The notes: generated from the sequence alone by a model not told the origin. Numbered from the stretch's first letter, positions 1 through 9,813 are shown. The stretch: 64,000 nucleotides of DNA from Oscillospiraceae bacterium (GCA_028720105.1 JAQYLI010000040.1:124001-188000), one strand, 5' to 3'. Made by a program: numbers and translations.

Positions 1-80
1 GCCGAGATAATAACTATTATTGCTCCCACAAAGAAGAAAAACAAGCCGTTGTTGCTTCCACGGTTAAAATCCTCATTCAT
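1..80 (-). CDS. N-terminus of a membrane protein, truncated by window edge (MNEDFNRGSNNGLFFFFVGAIIVIIS...)
   Basis: Open frame from ATG at 80 with G-rich RBS upstream; hydrophobic stretch; overlaps the end of the DAGK gene. Confidence 0.45.
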   Translation of the reverse strand, partial: MNEDFNRGSNNGLFFFFVGAIIVIIS

Positions 81-1017
81 TTATGCTGCCCCCTTCTGTT
101 TCCTTTGGAACTGTTATTCCCTTCGGAACTACAAATTTCAAGCCCTTGCGAATGATCTCTGCTTCAAGGAAGGATATCCCGCTCTGCAGCTCGCCGTCGA
201 AATTCAGCATAAAGGGAGAGCCGTCTGTACGGCGGATGCTGAACCGCTTAAATTCTCCGCAGTGGCATATCTTATGTGTGTAGTCCAGATCACGCTTGAT
301 AAGGGCACCCATCATTTTTATTTCTTCGGCGGTATTAAGCTTCGGGGCGTTCAGATAGCCGCCTATGCCGTCAAAAACATTGTTTGATTCCGAAATATAC
401 AGATTGCCGCCGAAGAAGTTGCCGTTTCCGAAGATGGTCTCGGCAGTTATATCCGAGATCATTTTTCCGTCTATCTCAATATCGTAGCTTAGCTGCTTTG
501 CAAGGAGTATGGAGTGGATTATGGCTGCATTGTAGGGCAGGCTGTCGTTAAATATCTGCAGGGGGCGGTAATTGTCCGTAAACATTACCGTATTGGAGTC
601 AAGTCCAAATGATACGGTGTTAAGGGCGTAGCCGCAGTTGGTTTTTATGTAGTCAACATTGATAACGTCGCCGTTTATCAGCTCTTCGATATCCTTGAAA
701 CGCTCTGCGTCGCTGCCGAAAACTTTAAGGAAATCGTTGGTCATTCCGCAGGGGAAAAACGCCACCTCCGCTTCGGAAAGGTCATCAAAGCCGCAGAGCA
801 TATTGCGCATAGTACCCGAGCCGCCGCAGCAGTAAAACCGCAGCTTCTCCCCCTGGAAAAAATGCAGCACCTTTCCCACCAGCGTTTTTTCATAGCCTGC
901 ACATCTGGTATTGAACACGTAATAATTCAGACCGTTCATACGGCTTAGCTTGTCACGCAGGTCGTCTGCAAGACTGCTCTGACCCGAATAGGGATTGATT
1001 ATAAATATGTGTGTCAC
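73..1017 (-). CDS. Diacylglycerol/lipid kinase family protein (YegS/DAGK-like)
   Basis: NPYSGQ start, CCGGSGTMRNML and FPCGMTNDFLK motifs of the DAGK catalytic domain. Confidence 0.85.
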   Translation of the reverse strand: MTHIFIINPYSGQSSLADDLRDKLSRMNGLNYYVFNTRCAGYEKTLVGKVLHFFQGEKLRFYCCGGSGTMRNMLCGFDDLSEAEVAFFPCGMTNDFLKVFGSDAERFKDIEELINGDVINVDYIKTNCGYALNTVSFGLDSNTVMFTDNYRPLQIFNDSLPYNAAIIHSILLAKQLSYDIEIDGKMISDITAETIFGNGNFFGGNLYISESNNVFDGIGGYLNAPKLNTAEEIKMMGALIKRDLDYTHKICHCGEFKRFSIRRTDGSPFMLNFDGELQSGISFLEAEIIRKGLKFVVPKGITVPKETEGGSINE

Positions 1018-1075
1018 AAAAATCCCCCTAAGTTAATATTTATCATTATTCCGACAATTTCCGACATCGGCGGCA

Positions 1076-1098
1076 AAAACGGGAGGGCTTCCCGTTTT
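1076..1098. terminator. Bidirectional hairpin AAAACGGGA-GGGC-TCCCGTTTT
   Basis: Inverted repeat with T-tract between two minus-strand genes. Confidence 0.6.
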
Positions 1099-1107
1099 TG
1101 CCTGCGG

Positions 1108-3972
1108 TCAGTCAAGCTCAACTGTCATTATCTTGCCGAGATAGGTGTCAAAGTTTATGCCGTTTTCCGTTGCGGCAACGTATTGTAAGGTCTTGGGACC
1201 CGAAGCGCGGACGAATACGCAGGCTTTTTCATATACCACGTTCAGCCTGCACTTCTTCTTCATTACCTGCTCAATTGGCAGGGCATTGGAGACTGCCTCG
1301 GGGAGAGGGGTGTAGAAAATCTCAAAGGTGTCCTCGTCTGCGTCGGTAAAGTTGTACCAAACGTTGTAGTCGGGCTTGCCCGAAAGGGTCATAGGTGCGT
1401 TTTCGTCGGTGAGAATATTGAAGCAGCCTCGCTTATTAAAGCCGATGAAATACTTGAAGGGTATTTCTTCTTCCTTGGCGCTGAGAGCCTTGCGCTCGAT
1501 AACGCCGCCCTTGCGGCACATAATAAGACCGAATGCCACACCCGTTTTGCCTGTGGGACGCTCAAGACTGCCGCGGTGGGGGTCGATTCCGTTGCTTTCC
1601 ATAAGCCTGCAGGCTTCTTCCGTTCCCAGCGGCGGATAGAGGACAAATTCAAATTCCCTGTCGGTACCAAGAGCCTTGCGAAGCTTGTCTGCCCCCTCGG
1701 TGAACTTTTCCTTAAAAAGCTCTGAAACAAGCTTGTTTCTGCAGGAATTTCCCGCAAGCATAATGTTCATTCTGTCGGGAACAGAAGCGTTTGCGGCGGT
1801 ATAGGCAAGGCTCATTGAGGAGAAGAAATTGTCAATGCCTTTGCTGATATTGTCTTTAATAATGCCGACAAGCTTTTCCGAGGAGACTTCAAGCTCAAAT
1901 CTCGGGATAAGCTCGCCGTTTCTGTCGAAAAGGTCAACGCAGATAATGCCCCTTTGGAACTCGTCTGCAAAGCCCTCTGTATTTTCCCACAGAGGACGGA
2001 GATGCTCCATCATATGGCGCATATTGGCTTCTGCTTCCTTGGAGCGAGCCACCACAGCCGCAGAGCCCGCAAATTCGGGACAGCGCGGGGGCAGGGTAAA
2101 GGTTATGCCCTTTTCGGCTATCTTGCTGTAATTATCGCGGAAAACGGTGACGGAGAGAAGCTCAAGGAGATTTTCGCCCCCAAGATATCTGTCTCCTCCT
2201 GCGCCGTAATTTTCAATGGTATAGTCAAATTTGCGCTTGTCCGAGGTCCTGCACACGCCGAAGTCGAAATCTGCTGTGCCGCCGCCGAAATCGAATATGC
2301 CGTAGTGAAATTCCTCGCCCTCCTCGGGAAATACGCTGTATTCTTTAAGCGCGCATACCGCATATGCCGCAGGCTCGCTTACAGAGCCGTCCACGCGGAA
2401 ATCCGCCATAACCTCCTCATTTTCGAGAATAGAGGGGGGCAGAGACTTCATAAGTCCCCGTTCAAAGGAGGCGGTTATCCGTTCGCGCACGGATTTCTCA
2501 AAGGTCACGGGGAAAGAAAGGTAATAATCCAGGAATATGCCGTTTCGCATATTGTTTATATACAGACCGATATAATAAGCGTACAGCTCAATGGGGTCAA
2601 AGTCTGCTGCTTCTCCGCTCATATATGGCGGCAGGAGATATTCTCCTCCCGAGCGGTCGCATATCCTGAGAGGATAGCTGCCTTCACCCGCCCACTGCTT
2701 CAAGTCACAGAAGAATGAGTAATAATCCCTGCTGGCGCTGTTTTTCATATCCGAGTAGGCAGTGTGGGATATGGGAAGGTCTTCCCACAGGGTTTCGGGT
2801 CTGCCGATACGGGAATAGTATTTTGAAAGGAATGTTGCCATATCTGCAAATTCCATTACGGTGGGGTTTTCGTAATGCTCCGCCTTGCCTGCGTCTGCAA
2901 GTCTGCCTGTGCCGATAGCCATAGGCAGGGTGTGCTCGGAGGATTTCTGATATACCACAACGGTGCTCTTTGTGCCGAAGTCAATGGCGATTATGCCGTC
3001 TCTGTCCACGTCCGAAAGGGGATTTCGGGCAATAAGCGGCTCGGATATCTCAATAGCATAGGGAGGGTCGCCGCCCTCATTGCTCCACAGCTCCCAGTGA
3101 CCTCTGTTGGGGTCGGAGAGCAGCTTTTCATCATAGGGGTCAATGTCCGCGCGGCGCTTTTCACAGCTTAGCAGGCTTATTTTCAGAGCCTCGGTAAAGT
3201 CCTCATCTGCCTTTATCCTTGTTACCGCAAGAAGAGTGTCCATAGAAAAGTCGAGACCGTTTACGCTGCCTATGAACGTGCCTGCGGCGATATCTCCCGA
3301 AAGCTTTTCACAGTCGAAATATATATGCCCCTCGGAGGAGAGACCCATATATCCCCTGTCGGATTTATTAAGCCTTATCAGGTCAAAAAAGCTGTCCTCC
3401 TCAGCAGAAGTAAGTCCCGCGGGCACAAGCTCCTTGTCAAGAAGCACCATAATAAGCTCCTCGCCGGAAAGAGGAAGCCCGTTTTTGCGGGTAAAGCGTA
3501 GGGAGGGGATACATACAGCCTCGTGATGATTTGCGGTATTAAAGCCGTAAACTGTGCCGTCTGAGGGGTCGTATGCCTTTGTAAGTCCGCCGTCCTTGAA
3601 AGCGAAAAGCTTTCCGGAAAATTTCGACAGTCTTTCAACTCCCGACGCTCTCAGCTCGGGGAGGGTCATAAGATTACCGTCAAAGCCTTCGAAGCTTTTA
3701 ATGAATTTAGTCTCGGCAAAGGAGAAGAAAACGTTCTGCTTTGACGGCTCAAACACGTCAAGATCGGGAAATATTCCGCTTACGGCGGTATTGAACCACA
3801 CGCTGCGGTTGGATATCTTCACCCACAGTTCTCCTAAAATTGAGAGAAGCTTTTTGATAAGCGGATCGAAAAGTCTGACCTGAGTTTCCACGGTCCGGGG
3901 AATACGGCTGATCACCGCATTTGCTATATAATCCCTTTCTGTGGGTATCAGACTTATCTTTTTAGTATCCAC
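1108..3972 (-). CDS. Large Hsp70/actin-like ATPase-domain protein
   Basis: Phosphate-1 (IIAIDFGTKSTVVV), phosphate-2 (YGIFDFGGGTADFDF) and adenosine-like (IMLAGNSCRN) motifs in a 954-aa protein. Confidence 0.8.
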   Translation of the reverse strand: MDTKKISLIPTERDYIANAVISRIPRTVETQVRLFDPLIKKLLSILGELWVKISNRSVWFNTAVSGIFPDLDVFEPSKQNVFFSFAETKFIKSFEGFDGNLMTLPELRASGVERLSKFSGKLFAFKDGGLTKAYDPSDGTVYGFNTANHHEAVCIPSLRFTRKNGLPLSGEELIMVLLDKELVPAGLTSAEEDSFFDLIRLNKSDRGYMGLSSEGHIYFDCEKLSGDIAAGTFIGSVNGLDFSMDTLLAVTRIKADEDFTEALKISLLSCEKRRADIDPYDEKLLSDPNRGHWELWSNEGGDPPYAIEISEPLIARNPLSDVDRDGIIAIDFGTKSTVVVYQKSSEHTLPMAIGTGRLADAGKAEHYENPTVMEFADMATFLSKYYSRIGRPETLWEDLPISHTAYSDMKNSASRDYYSFFCDLKQWAGEGSYPLRICDRSGGEYLLPPYMSGEAADFDPIELYAYYIGLYINNMRNGIFLDYYLSFPVTFEKSVRERITASFERGLMKSLPPSILENEEVMADFRVDGSVSEPAAYAVCALKEYSVFPEEGEEFHYGIFDFGGGTADFDFGVCRTSDKRKFDYTIENYGAGGDRYLGGENLLELLSVTVFRDNYSKIAEKGITFTLPPRCPEFAGSAAVVARSKEAEANMRHMMEHLRPLWENTEGFADEFQRGIICVDLFDRNGELIPRFELEVSSEKLVGIIKDNISKGIDNFFSSMSLAYTAANASVPDRMNIMLAGNSCRNKLVSELFKEKFTEGADKLRKALGTDREFEFVLYPPLGTEEACRLMESNGIDPHRGSLERPTGKTGVAFGLIMCRKGGVIERKALSAKEEEIPFKYFIGFNKRGCFNILTDENAPMTLSGKPDYNVWYNFTDADEDTFEIFYTPLPEAVSNALPIEQVMKKKCRLNVVYEKACVFVRASGPKTLQYVAATENGINFDTYLGKIMTVELD

Positions 3973-3990
3973 GGTAATTCACGCCTTTCG

Positions 3991-4701
3991 TTATAGGGTA
4001 ACAACAGCTTTTCTGATGACCTTGCCGTTTGCGGCGGCAATACAGCCCTGGAGCAGAACGGTCTTTATCCTGCCCTGCTTGGCAGTTTCGGTGTTATGAT
4101 GAAGCTCTTCGTCAAATTCGTCTCCCGATTTTACCTCGGTAAGCTTGTACACGGGACGGGTAAAGGTGGAATTGTAGCAGGAGAGCAGATATGCATACAG
4201 CTCGCAAAGAACGGCAATGTCCCCTTTAGACTCTTCATATCTGTTTATAGCAAGCTGCTCGGTATAGTCTCTGAGGCTCTTTAAATTCTCGGGAAGAACG
4301 CCGCAGAGAAATATTCCGCTGAGGGTATTGTTCTTGAAAATGCCGCTCATTACCCGTGCGGAGCTTTCTGACAGGGTCTTGTATTTTTCATAGAGAGATA
4401 TCTGCATTGCGTAGGAGCTGCAATAGCTGTTAAGAGTCTCCTTGCAGCGCTTGAGCTGGGCGGTAAGCTCGGCGTTTTCGGTCCGGAGCCTGCCCGTTTC
4501 AAGCTCTAAAAGGGCTATTTTTCGGGAAAGAGAGGCATTTTCCGCACTGAGAGCGGTGGTGTCCGTCCCGGGGAAAAGCTCTGTCTGTCCCTCGAGCCTG
4601 TCCTCATCAGCCTTTCCTGCGATAAGGTCAATAAGCTCCGCCTTTATCCTTTCGTCGCAAAGGGCTTCGGTAAATATTTCGTATAGCTTCTGCGGTTTCA
4701 T
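3991..4701 (-). CDS. Coiled-coil protein, possible partner of the Hsp70-like ATPase
   Basis: 236 aa with heptad-like coiled coil; 18 bp upstream of the ATPase gene. Confidence 0.7.
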   Translation of the reverse strand: MKPQKLYEIFTEALCDERIKAELIDLIAGKADEDRLEGQTELFPGTDTTALSAENASLSRKIALLELETGRLRTENAELTAQLKRCKETLNSYCSSYAMQISLYEKYKTLSESSARVMSGIFKNNTLSGIFLCGVLPENLKSLRDYTEQLAINRYEESKGDIAVLCELYAYLLSCYNSTFTRPVYKLTEVKSGDEFDEELHHNTETAKQGRIKTVLLQGCIAAANGKVIRKAVVTL

Positions 4702-4719
4702 AGCAGCACGTTCTCCTGT

Positions 4720-4902
4720 TTATTTAAATTGATTGTTTTCCTTATCGTATTCAAACCCCACAGCTTTCAGTCTGCTTTCAAGCTCCTCGGGGGATATTTC
4801 CATATCCTCGCAGAGAGCCTCCAGTGTGGGATAGCTGTCCCTTAGCTTCATATTAACAACGCTCAGAAGCATTATGGGGTCATTGGGTAAATTTATGCTC
4901 AT
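4720..4902 (-). CDS. DUF4250 domain-containing protein
   Basis: MSINLPNDPIMLLSVVNMKLRD... recognisable family; RBS AGGAG; 18 bp upstream of the coiled-coil gene. Confidence 0.8.
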   Translation of the reverse strand: MSINLPNDPIMLLSVVNMKLRDSYPTLEALCEDMEISPEELESRLKAVGFEYDKENNQFK

Positions 4903-5036
4903 TATATGTTTTCTCCTCTGATAATTTTATTCCATTTTATATTATACTCCATTTTTTGACTTTCTGCAAGGGGGAATGGGGAATTCATTATAAACTGTAC
5001 GGAATTTCTGCTTATATGCCGATCTTTCAGACCTGT

Positions 5037-5183
5037 TTATTTTCCGCCGAAAAACAAAAATTTCTTCTTTTCTCTTTCACAAGGTCTCTGTCTTTTTGAA
5101 TTTGCGTGATAGTTTCTGCATTCGTCGCATTTTCCGTGGCGTTCGCATTTTTTCTTTTTGCAGGGACAGTTCTCATTTTGCAT
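5037..5183 (-). CDS. 48-aa Cys-rich small protein, probably Zn-binding
   Basis: MQNENCPCKKKKCERHGKCDECRNYHANSKRQRPCEREKKKFLFFGGK; RBS GGAAGGAG upstream of ATG 5183; below the ORF-track length cut-off. Confidence 0.8.
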   Translation of the reverse strand: MQNENCPCKKKKCERHGKCDECRNYHANSKRQRPCEREKKKFLFFGGK

Positions 5184-5222
5184 TATAAAGACTCCTTCCC
5201 AAACGCTGTATTGCAGACACGT

Positions 5223-6626
5223 TTACTCCTGACCGCTGTTCTTTGCCATCAGCGCCGCACATTCCACGTGTCCCGCAGCAGGGAACATATCCACCGCCCG
5301 AACTTTTATAAGCTTATATCCGTTATCCTCAAGATATCGGCAGTCCCTTGCGGCGGTGGCAGGATTGCAGGATATCATAACAACCCGCTCGGGAGACATT
5401 TTAACAATGCTGTCCAGGGTAAGCGCATCACAGCCCTTTCTCGGCGGGTCGGTAACAATTACATCGGGCTTTCTGCCGCTGTCAAGAAGCTGTTTTGCGG
5501 CTTGTCCCGAATCGGCGCAGATAAAGTCGGCGTTATCAATATGATTATTTTCCGCATTCTGCTTTGCGGCTGTTACAGCTTCGGGAATAATTTCCGCTCC
5601 CGTAACGTGACGAGCCTTGTCCGCAAGAGAAAGTCCGATAGTTCCCGCACCGCAGTAAAGGTCAAGTACATCTTCTTTTCCCGTCAGAGCCGCAAATTCC
5701 TTTGCTATATCATACAGCCTTTCCGCCTGTGGGGTGTTTACCTGGTAAAATGAACGGGGGCTTATGATTATTTTATTGCCGCACATTATGTCGGTGATAA
5801 TGTCCACTCCCGCAAGTGTGCGAAGCTCGTCACCCATAATAACATTGGTGTTTTTCGGATTTATGTTCATAGTCACCGACTTTATATCGGTGAATTTTTT
5901 CATAAGCTCGGCACTCAGGGGACGAAGCTCCCTTTCCGCATTTTTTCGCACCACAAAGCACACAGCGATCTCACCGCTGTGATATCCCCTGCGGATAAAA
6001 ATATGCCGCAGGAGACCCGTTCCCGTCTGCTCGTTATAGGGAGAGATGTGCTTTCTGTTTACAAATTCCATTGAGAATTTCAGTATCTCGGAAAATACGG
6101 GGGGCTGGAGTTTGCAGTCTGTGCAGGGAACCACCCTGTGGCTGCGCTGAGCATAAAAGCCGCATACGGCTTTACCCTCCTTATCCGCCGCCACGGGGTA
6201 CTGCGCCTTGTTGCGGTAATTGTCCGTTTCCTCACAGCCAAGAATTGGCAGAAGCTCAAAGCTGTCCTCGGAGAATTTTCCCAGTCTGAGAAAGGCATTC
6301 TTTACGATATTTTCCTTTATACGAAGCTCCGCCGCATAGCTTATATGACGGAAGATACAGCCGCCGCAGGTGCTTTTTACGTCGCAGCCCCTATCGGCTC
6401 TGTCCTCAGAGGGTGTCAATATTTCAAGGATAATGCCGTAGCAAAGGCTTTTCTGCACTTTGACAATTTTGCACTTGATAACATCTCCCGTTACCGCTCC
6501 CGACACGAATACCGCCGCCCTGCCGTCCTCCGTTTCAATGTGACCCACGCCGTTTCCCTCGGCGGTCACATCGGTTATCTCAAGTTTTTCTATGATATCA
6601 TTTTTGGAAAGCTTTATTTTAAACAC
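5223..6626 (-). CDS. rlmD: 23S rRNA (uracil-5-)-methyltransferase RumA/RlmD family
   Basis: TRAM-like N-terminus, CxxCGGCxxRH Fe-S motif, DLYCGAGTIGL, TDPPRKGCD, SCNPATAARD. The track starts at 6719; GTG at 6626 fits the domain boundary better. Confidence 0.85.
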   Translation of the reverse strand: MFKIKLSKNDIIEKLEITDVTAEGNGVGHIETEDGRAAVFVSGAVTGDVIKCKIVKVQKSLCYGIILEILTPSEDRADRGCDVKSTCGGCIFRHISYAAELRIKENIVKNAFLRLGKFSEDSFELLPILGCEETDNYRNKAQYPVAADKEGKAVCGFYAQRSHRVVPCTDCKLQPPVFSEILKFSMEFVNRKHISPYNEQTGTGLLRHIFIRRGYHSGEIAVCFVVRKNAERELRPLSAELMKKFTDIKSVTMNINPKNTNVIMGDELRTLAGVDIITDIMCGNKIIISPRSFYQVNTPQAERLYDIAKEFAALTGKEDVLDLYCGAGTIGLSLADKARHVTGAEIIPEAVTAAKQNAENNHIDNADFICADSGQAAKQLLDSGRKPDVIVTDPPRKGCDALTLDSIVKMSPERVVMISCNPATAARDCRYLEDNGYKLIKVRAVDMFPAAGHVECAALMAKNSGQE

Positions 6627-6682
6627 CCCGTTATAATTTTTTTGCGGTAAATTTGATTGACGTATTTTTATTGACTCATTTC

Positions 6683-6754
6683 TAACGTTACCGAGCCGCA
6701 AACTAACAGCTTCACGCAAAACTTACAAACGTAATCGCCGCGGGTCGTCACCCG
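6683..6754. repeat. Dispersed ~70 bp repeat, copy A
   Basis: TAACGTTACCGAGCCG...GCGGGTCGTCACCCG, shared with 39668-39736. Confidence 0.75.
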
Positions 6755-7101
6755 AGCTTCTCGCCGCATTTTGCGCAATAGGAATTTTCCGAGCTGTTCT
6801 TTGCACCGCAGAGACCACATATTTTGGGCTTGCCGCTTGCCTCCTCGGCGTATTCAAGCTGTGCCTCAAGCATTTTTATCTCCTTGATGAGAATTTTCAT
6901 ATTTCCCGTTTCGTCCGCTCCGCTGCGGTGCATATCATAGCATAATTTTCCTAAGTCATAGTATTTATCTCTGAGCTTTACTCTCAGCTGTGCCTTTTCG
7001 ATATACGCCTTTGATACGTTGACAGCGCCGTTTGCCTTAACGGTGAGCTTGTCGAAAAACTCCTTGGAATCGGTGATGAAATTATCAAAATTGTAGTTCA
7101 T
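6748..7101 (-). CDS. Zinc-ribbon domain protein
   Basis: C-terminal CGLCGAKNSSENSYCAKCGEKLG. Confidence 0.75.
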   Translation of the reverse strand: MNYNFDNFITDSKEFFDKLTVKANGAVNVSKAYIEKAQLRVKLRDKYYDLGKLCYDMHRSGADETGNMKILIKEIKMLEAQLEYAEEASGKPKICGLCGAKNSSENSYCAKCGEKLG

Positions 7102-7134
7102 AAAACAGACCGCCTTTCAAGTTTGGTTTGTGAT

Positions 7135-8592
7135 TTACATATCCGCTAAGAATTTTTCAAGCGATGTCTTGTATCCCATCATTTTTTCATATCGGGATAT
7201 GTATTCATAGGGGTATTTATAATTGAAATATCTTGTAATTTTTCCCGTTTCGGGGTCTATAAGCTTTGTGGAGCCCGACGCTCCGCAGGCAAGGATATTC
7301 TGAGCCTCCTCCATAATAAAAATGTTGTAAAGCCCCTCTTTTCCCTGCTTTGCATAGCCCACGTTCTCTAAGTTCCCGACGGTATTCTTCTGACGGTAGA
7401 GGTAATAGGGCATAAATCCCTTGTCGGTAAGGGTATCAAAGGCGTAGTTCACCATTCGGGAAACGCTGTCGTCTGTAAGGTAGCCCTCTCTGAAGCTCTC
7501 CGCCGTTTTGAACAGCTCCGCAGAACGCTTTACTGTAAGGGTGTGAACGGTTATGCTTTCGGGGTCAAGTGCGATAAGCCTGTCAATTGTGTCCTTGAAG
7601 CCCTCAAAGGTATCGGTGGGAAGCCCTGCAATGGTGTCGGTGTTTATGTTGTCAAAGCCCAGCCGCCTTGCAAGGGAGTAACATTCCTCAAACTGAGCGG
7701 CGGTGTGCTGTCTGCCGATGGCTTTCAGAACGCCGTCCTGCATTGTCTGAGGATTTATGGATATCCTTGTGGCACCATTGTCACGTATGGCAATAAGCTT
7801 ATCTTCGGTGATGGAGTCCGCCCGCCCCGCTTCTACAGTATATTCACGAATACGGGAAATGTCAATGCTTTTTTCGATAGTTTTCATTATTTTTTCTATC
7901 TGCGCCGCAGAAAGTGAGGTGGGAGTGCCGCCGCCGATGTAAACGGTGTCGCAAAATGTGTTCTTGCCCTTTAGCATCTCGCCCATTTCTTCTATCTCTT
8001 TGCAGAGCATTTCCACATACTGCGGGATAAGCTCCTTTGCGCCCTTTGAGCGTATTGAGTGGGAGACAAATGAGCAGTAGGAACAGCGTGAGGGACAGAA
8101 GGGTATTGCCACATACAGCGAAAAGCTTTTCGGGTCAAGACTTTTGAGGGCAGGGGATTGTGTAACGGCGGTGAGATAGGAAAGGTCGGATTTTCTCCTG
8201 CTTATGAAATATTTTTCGTGGAGCCTTTCGTAGACCTGTTCCCTGTCGCAGCCCTCGCCAATAAGCACATTCACCTTCTTCACGGGGCGTATTCCCGTAA
8301 GACAGCCCCACTCGGGAGACACCCCCGTAAGCTGTGACATTACGGTGTATATCATTCGGCAGAGAGTCAGTTCCCGTTCGCTTTCGGAGCACAGCGGCTC
8401 TTCGGCGGTCTGCTTTTTTTCGCCCAGCTTTGCGGATACCAAAAGCTTGTCCGAAACGGAAACAAGCAGGCTGTCTCCCCTGTCGTCATATTCGCCGTCA
8501 AAGACAAACTCAAAGCTTTCAAGCGGACAGAAAAGCTTCATTACTGCTTCCACTTCGTATTTATAGGAGTTATTCTCAAAATAGATGGTCAT
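7135..8592 (-). CDS. hemZ: Radical SAM coproporphyrinogen III oxidase-like protein HemZ
   Basis: IPFCPSRCSYCSF CxxxCxxC motif and YIGGGTPTSL. ATG 8592 preferred, with RBS AAGGTG. Confidence 0.85.
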   Translation of the reverse strand: MTIYFENNSYKYEVEAVMKLFCPLESFEFVFDGEYDDRGDSLLVSVSDKLLVSAKLGEKKQTAEEPLCSESERELTLCRMIYTVMSQLTGVSPEWGCLTGIRPVKKVNVLIGEGCDREQVYERLHEKYFISRRKSDLSYLTAVTQSPALKSLDPKSFSLYVAIPFCPSRCSYCSFVSHSIRSKGAKELIPQYVEMLCKEIEEMGEMLKGKNTFCDTVYIGGGTPTSLSAAQIEKIMKTIEKSIDISRIREYTVEAGRADSITEDKLIAIRDNGATRISINPQTMQDGVLKAIGRQHTAAQFEECYSLARRLGFDNINTDTIAGLPTDTFEGFKDTIDRLIALDPESITVHTLTVKRSAELFKTAESFREGYLTDDSVSRMVNYAFDTLTDKGFMPYYLYRQKNTVGNLENVGYAKQGKEGLYNIFIMEEAQNILACGASGSTKLIDPETGKITRYFNYKYPYEYISRYEKMMGYKTSLEKFLADM

Positions 8593-8597
8593 TTTTT

Positions 8598-9200
8598 TCA
8601 CCTTATATATGGATTTAAAATTTCACGATTTTTGGGCGTGTCCTTTACTTTGCAGACGGTTGATGATCCTTTAGGAGAATCAAGATTTATCCGCAGAACG
8701 CCGTCTTTGATGTCGGCAGACAGGTTTGCCTTTTTCCGCCCGCCTATGTAGACAATGCCCTTGTCGGTCACGAATATCAGTCCACACAGGATAAAATTCA
8801 GAAAGGCTTCACAACAAAGTATCATAAACAGTCCTTGAGACGATAATCTTGAGACATTATTCTCAAGATTATCTGATTGCCTTGATTTTTCGATACGAAG
8901 CAATTTCTCTTCACCGTCAACAGAGCCTTCATCATATTCTTCGGTCAGGACGGACTGATCTTGCTCCCGTAAATCGGCAATTTCGCTTTTATACTGCGAA
9001 GCAAGGCTAAAGCTGAGGTGTGCGTTAAATGCAGCCACCACCGTCAGAACAGAGCATATTATCACATATCCGGCTCCTTTTCCGTGTGCCGTCAGCTTTA
9101 TGCCATTTCTCAAGGCTTTTGCAATGTCTCCGATACAGCCTGCAAGTATAACAGCTTCGATGACGCAAAATATTATAATTATGATATCAAAAGCCTTCAT
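8598..9200 (-). CDS. Two-TM membrane protein, tandem paralog 1
   Basis: 200 aa; both termini nearly identical to the adjacent 200-aa ORF. Confidence 0.75.
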   Translation of the reverse strand: MKAFDIIIIIFCVIEAVILAGCIGDIAKALRNGIKLTAHGKGAGYVIICSVLTVVAAFNAHLSFSLASQYKSEIADLREQDQSVLTEEYDEGSVDGEEKLLRIEKSRQSDNLENNVSRLSSQGLFMILCCEAFLNFILCGLIFVTDKGIVYIGGRKKANLSADIKDGVLRINLDSPKGSSTVCKVKDTPKNREILNPYIR

Positions 9201-9210
9201 ATAATACTCA

Positions 9211-9813
9211 TCACCTTATATATGGATTTAAAATTTCACGATTTTTGGGTGTGTCTTTTAGCTTGCAGACGGGAAAAGCTCCGGTTGAACCTTCACAATT
9301 TATCCGCAGCCTGCCTTCTTCGCTGTCGGCATAGTAGGTCCCGCTTTTCCTTTTGCCTATGCGGACAATGCCCTTGTCGGTCACGAATATCAGCTCTCGC
9401 AGACCCAAAACCAGAAGAATTTCGCTCCAGATCATTTTTATAAGCCCATTTATGAAGTTATTTGACGCACTTTCCTCAAGCTCCGATATTTTATGTGCAA
9501 CAAATTGCTCCTCGTCGATTATTGTGACGGCAATGCAGCTTTCCTCATATTTTTCTGTATAGACCACAGAGCCGCGTTCTCTGTAATCCTGAATTTCTCT
9601 GCGGCACTCCGAAAGGGCGGAAAAACTGTCGGCGGCAAAAAATACGTTTGCTGCTGCAAGTGCTGTACATAAAATGACATATCCGAGTCCCATACCGAAT
9701 GCAGTGAGTTTAATTCCCTTTCTCAAGGCATTTGCAATGTCTCCGATACAGCCTGCAAGTATAACAGCTTCGATGATGAAAAGTACTATAATTACGATAT
9801 CAAAAGCCTTCAT
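9211..9813 (-). CDS. Two-TM membrane protein, tandem paralog 2
   Basis: 200 aa paralog of 8598..9200 (shared MKAFDIIIII and CKLKDTPKNREILNPYIR). Confidence 0.75.
   Translation of the reverse strand: MKAFDIVIIVLFIIEAVILAGCIGDIANALRKGIKLTAFGMGLGYVILCTALAAANVFFAADSFSALSECRREIQDYRERGSVVYTEKYEESCIAVTIIDEEQFVAHKISELEESASNNFINGLIKMIWSEILLVLGLRELIFVTDKGIVRIGKRKSGTYYADSEEGRLRINCEGSTGAFPVCKLKDTPKNREILNPYIR

Noticed and set aside
1954-2718. 254-aa plus-strand ORF opposite the Hsp70-like gene
   Set aside because: Antisense shadow ORF caused by codon bias of the minus-strand gene.
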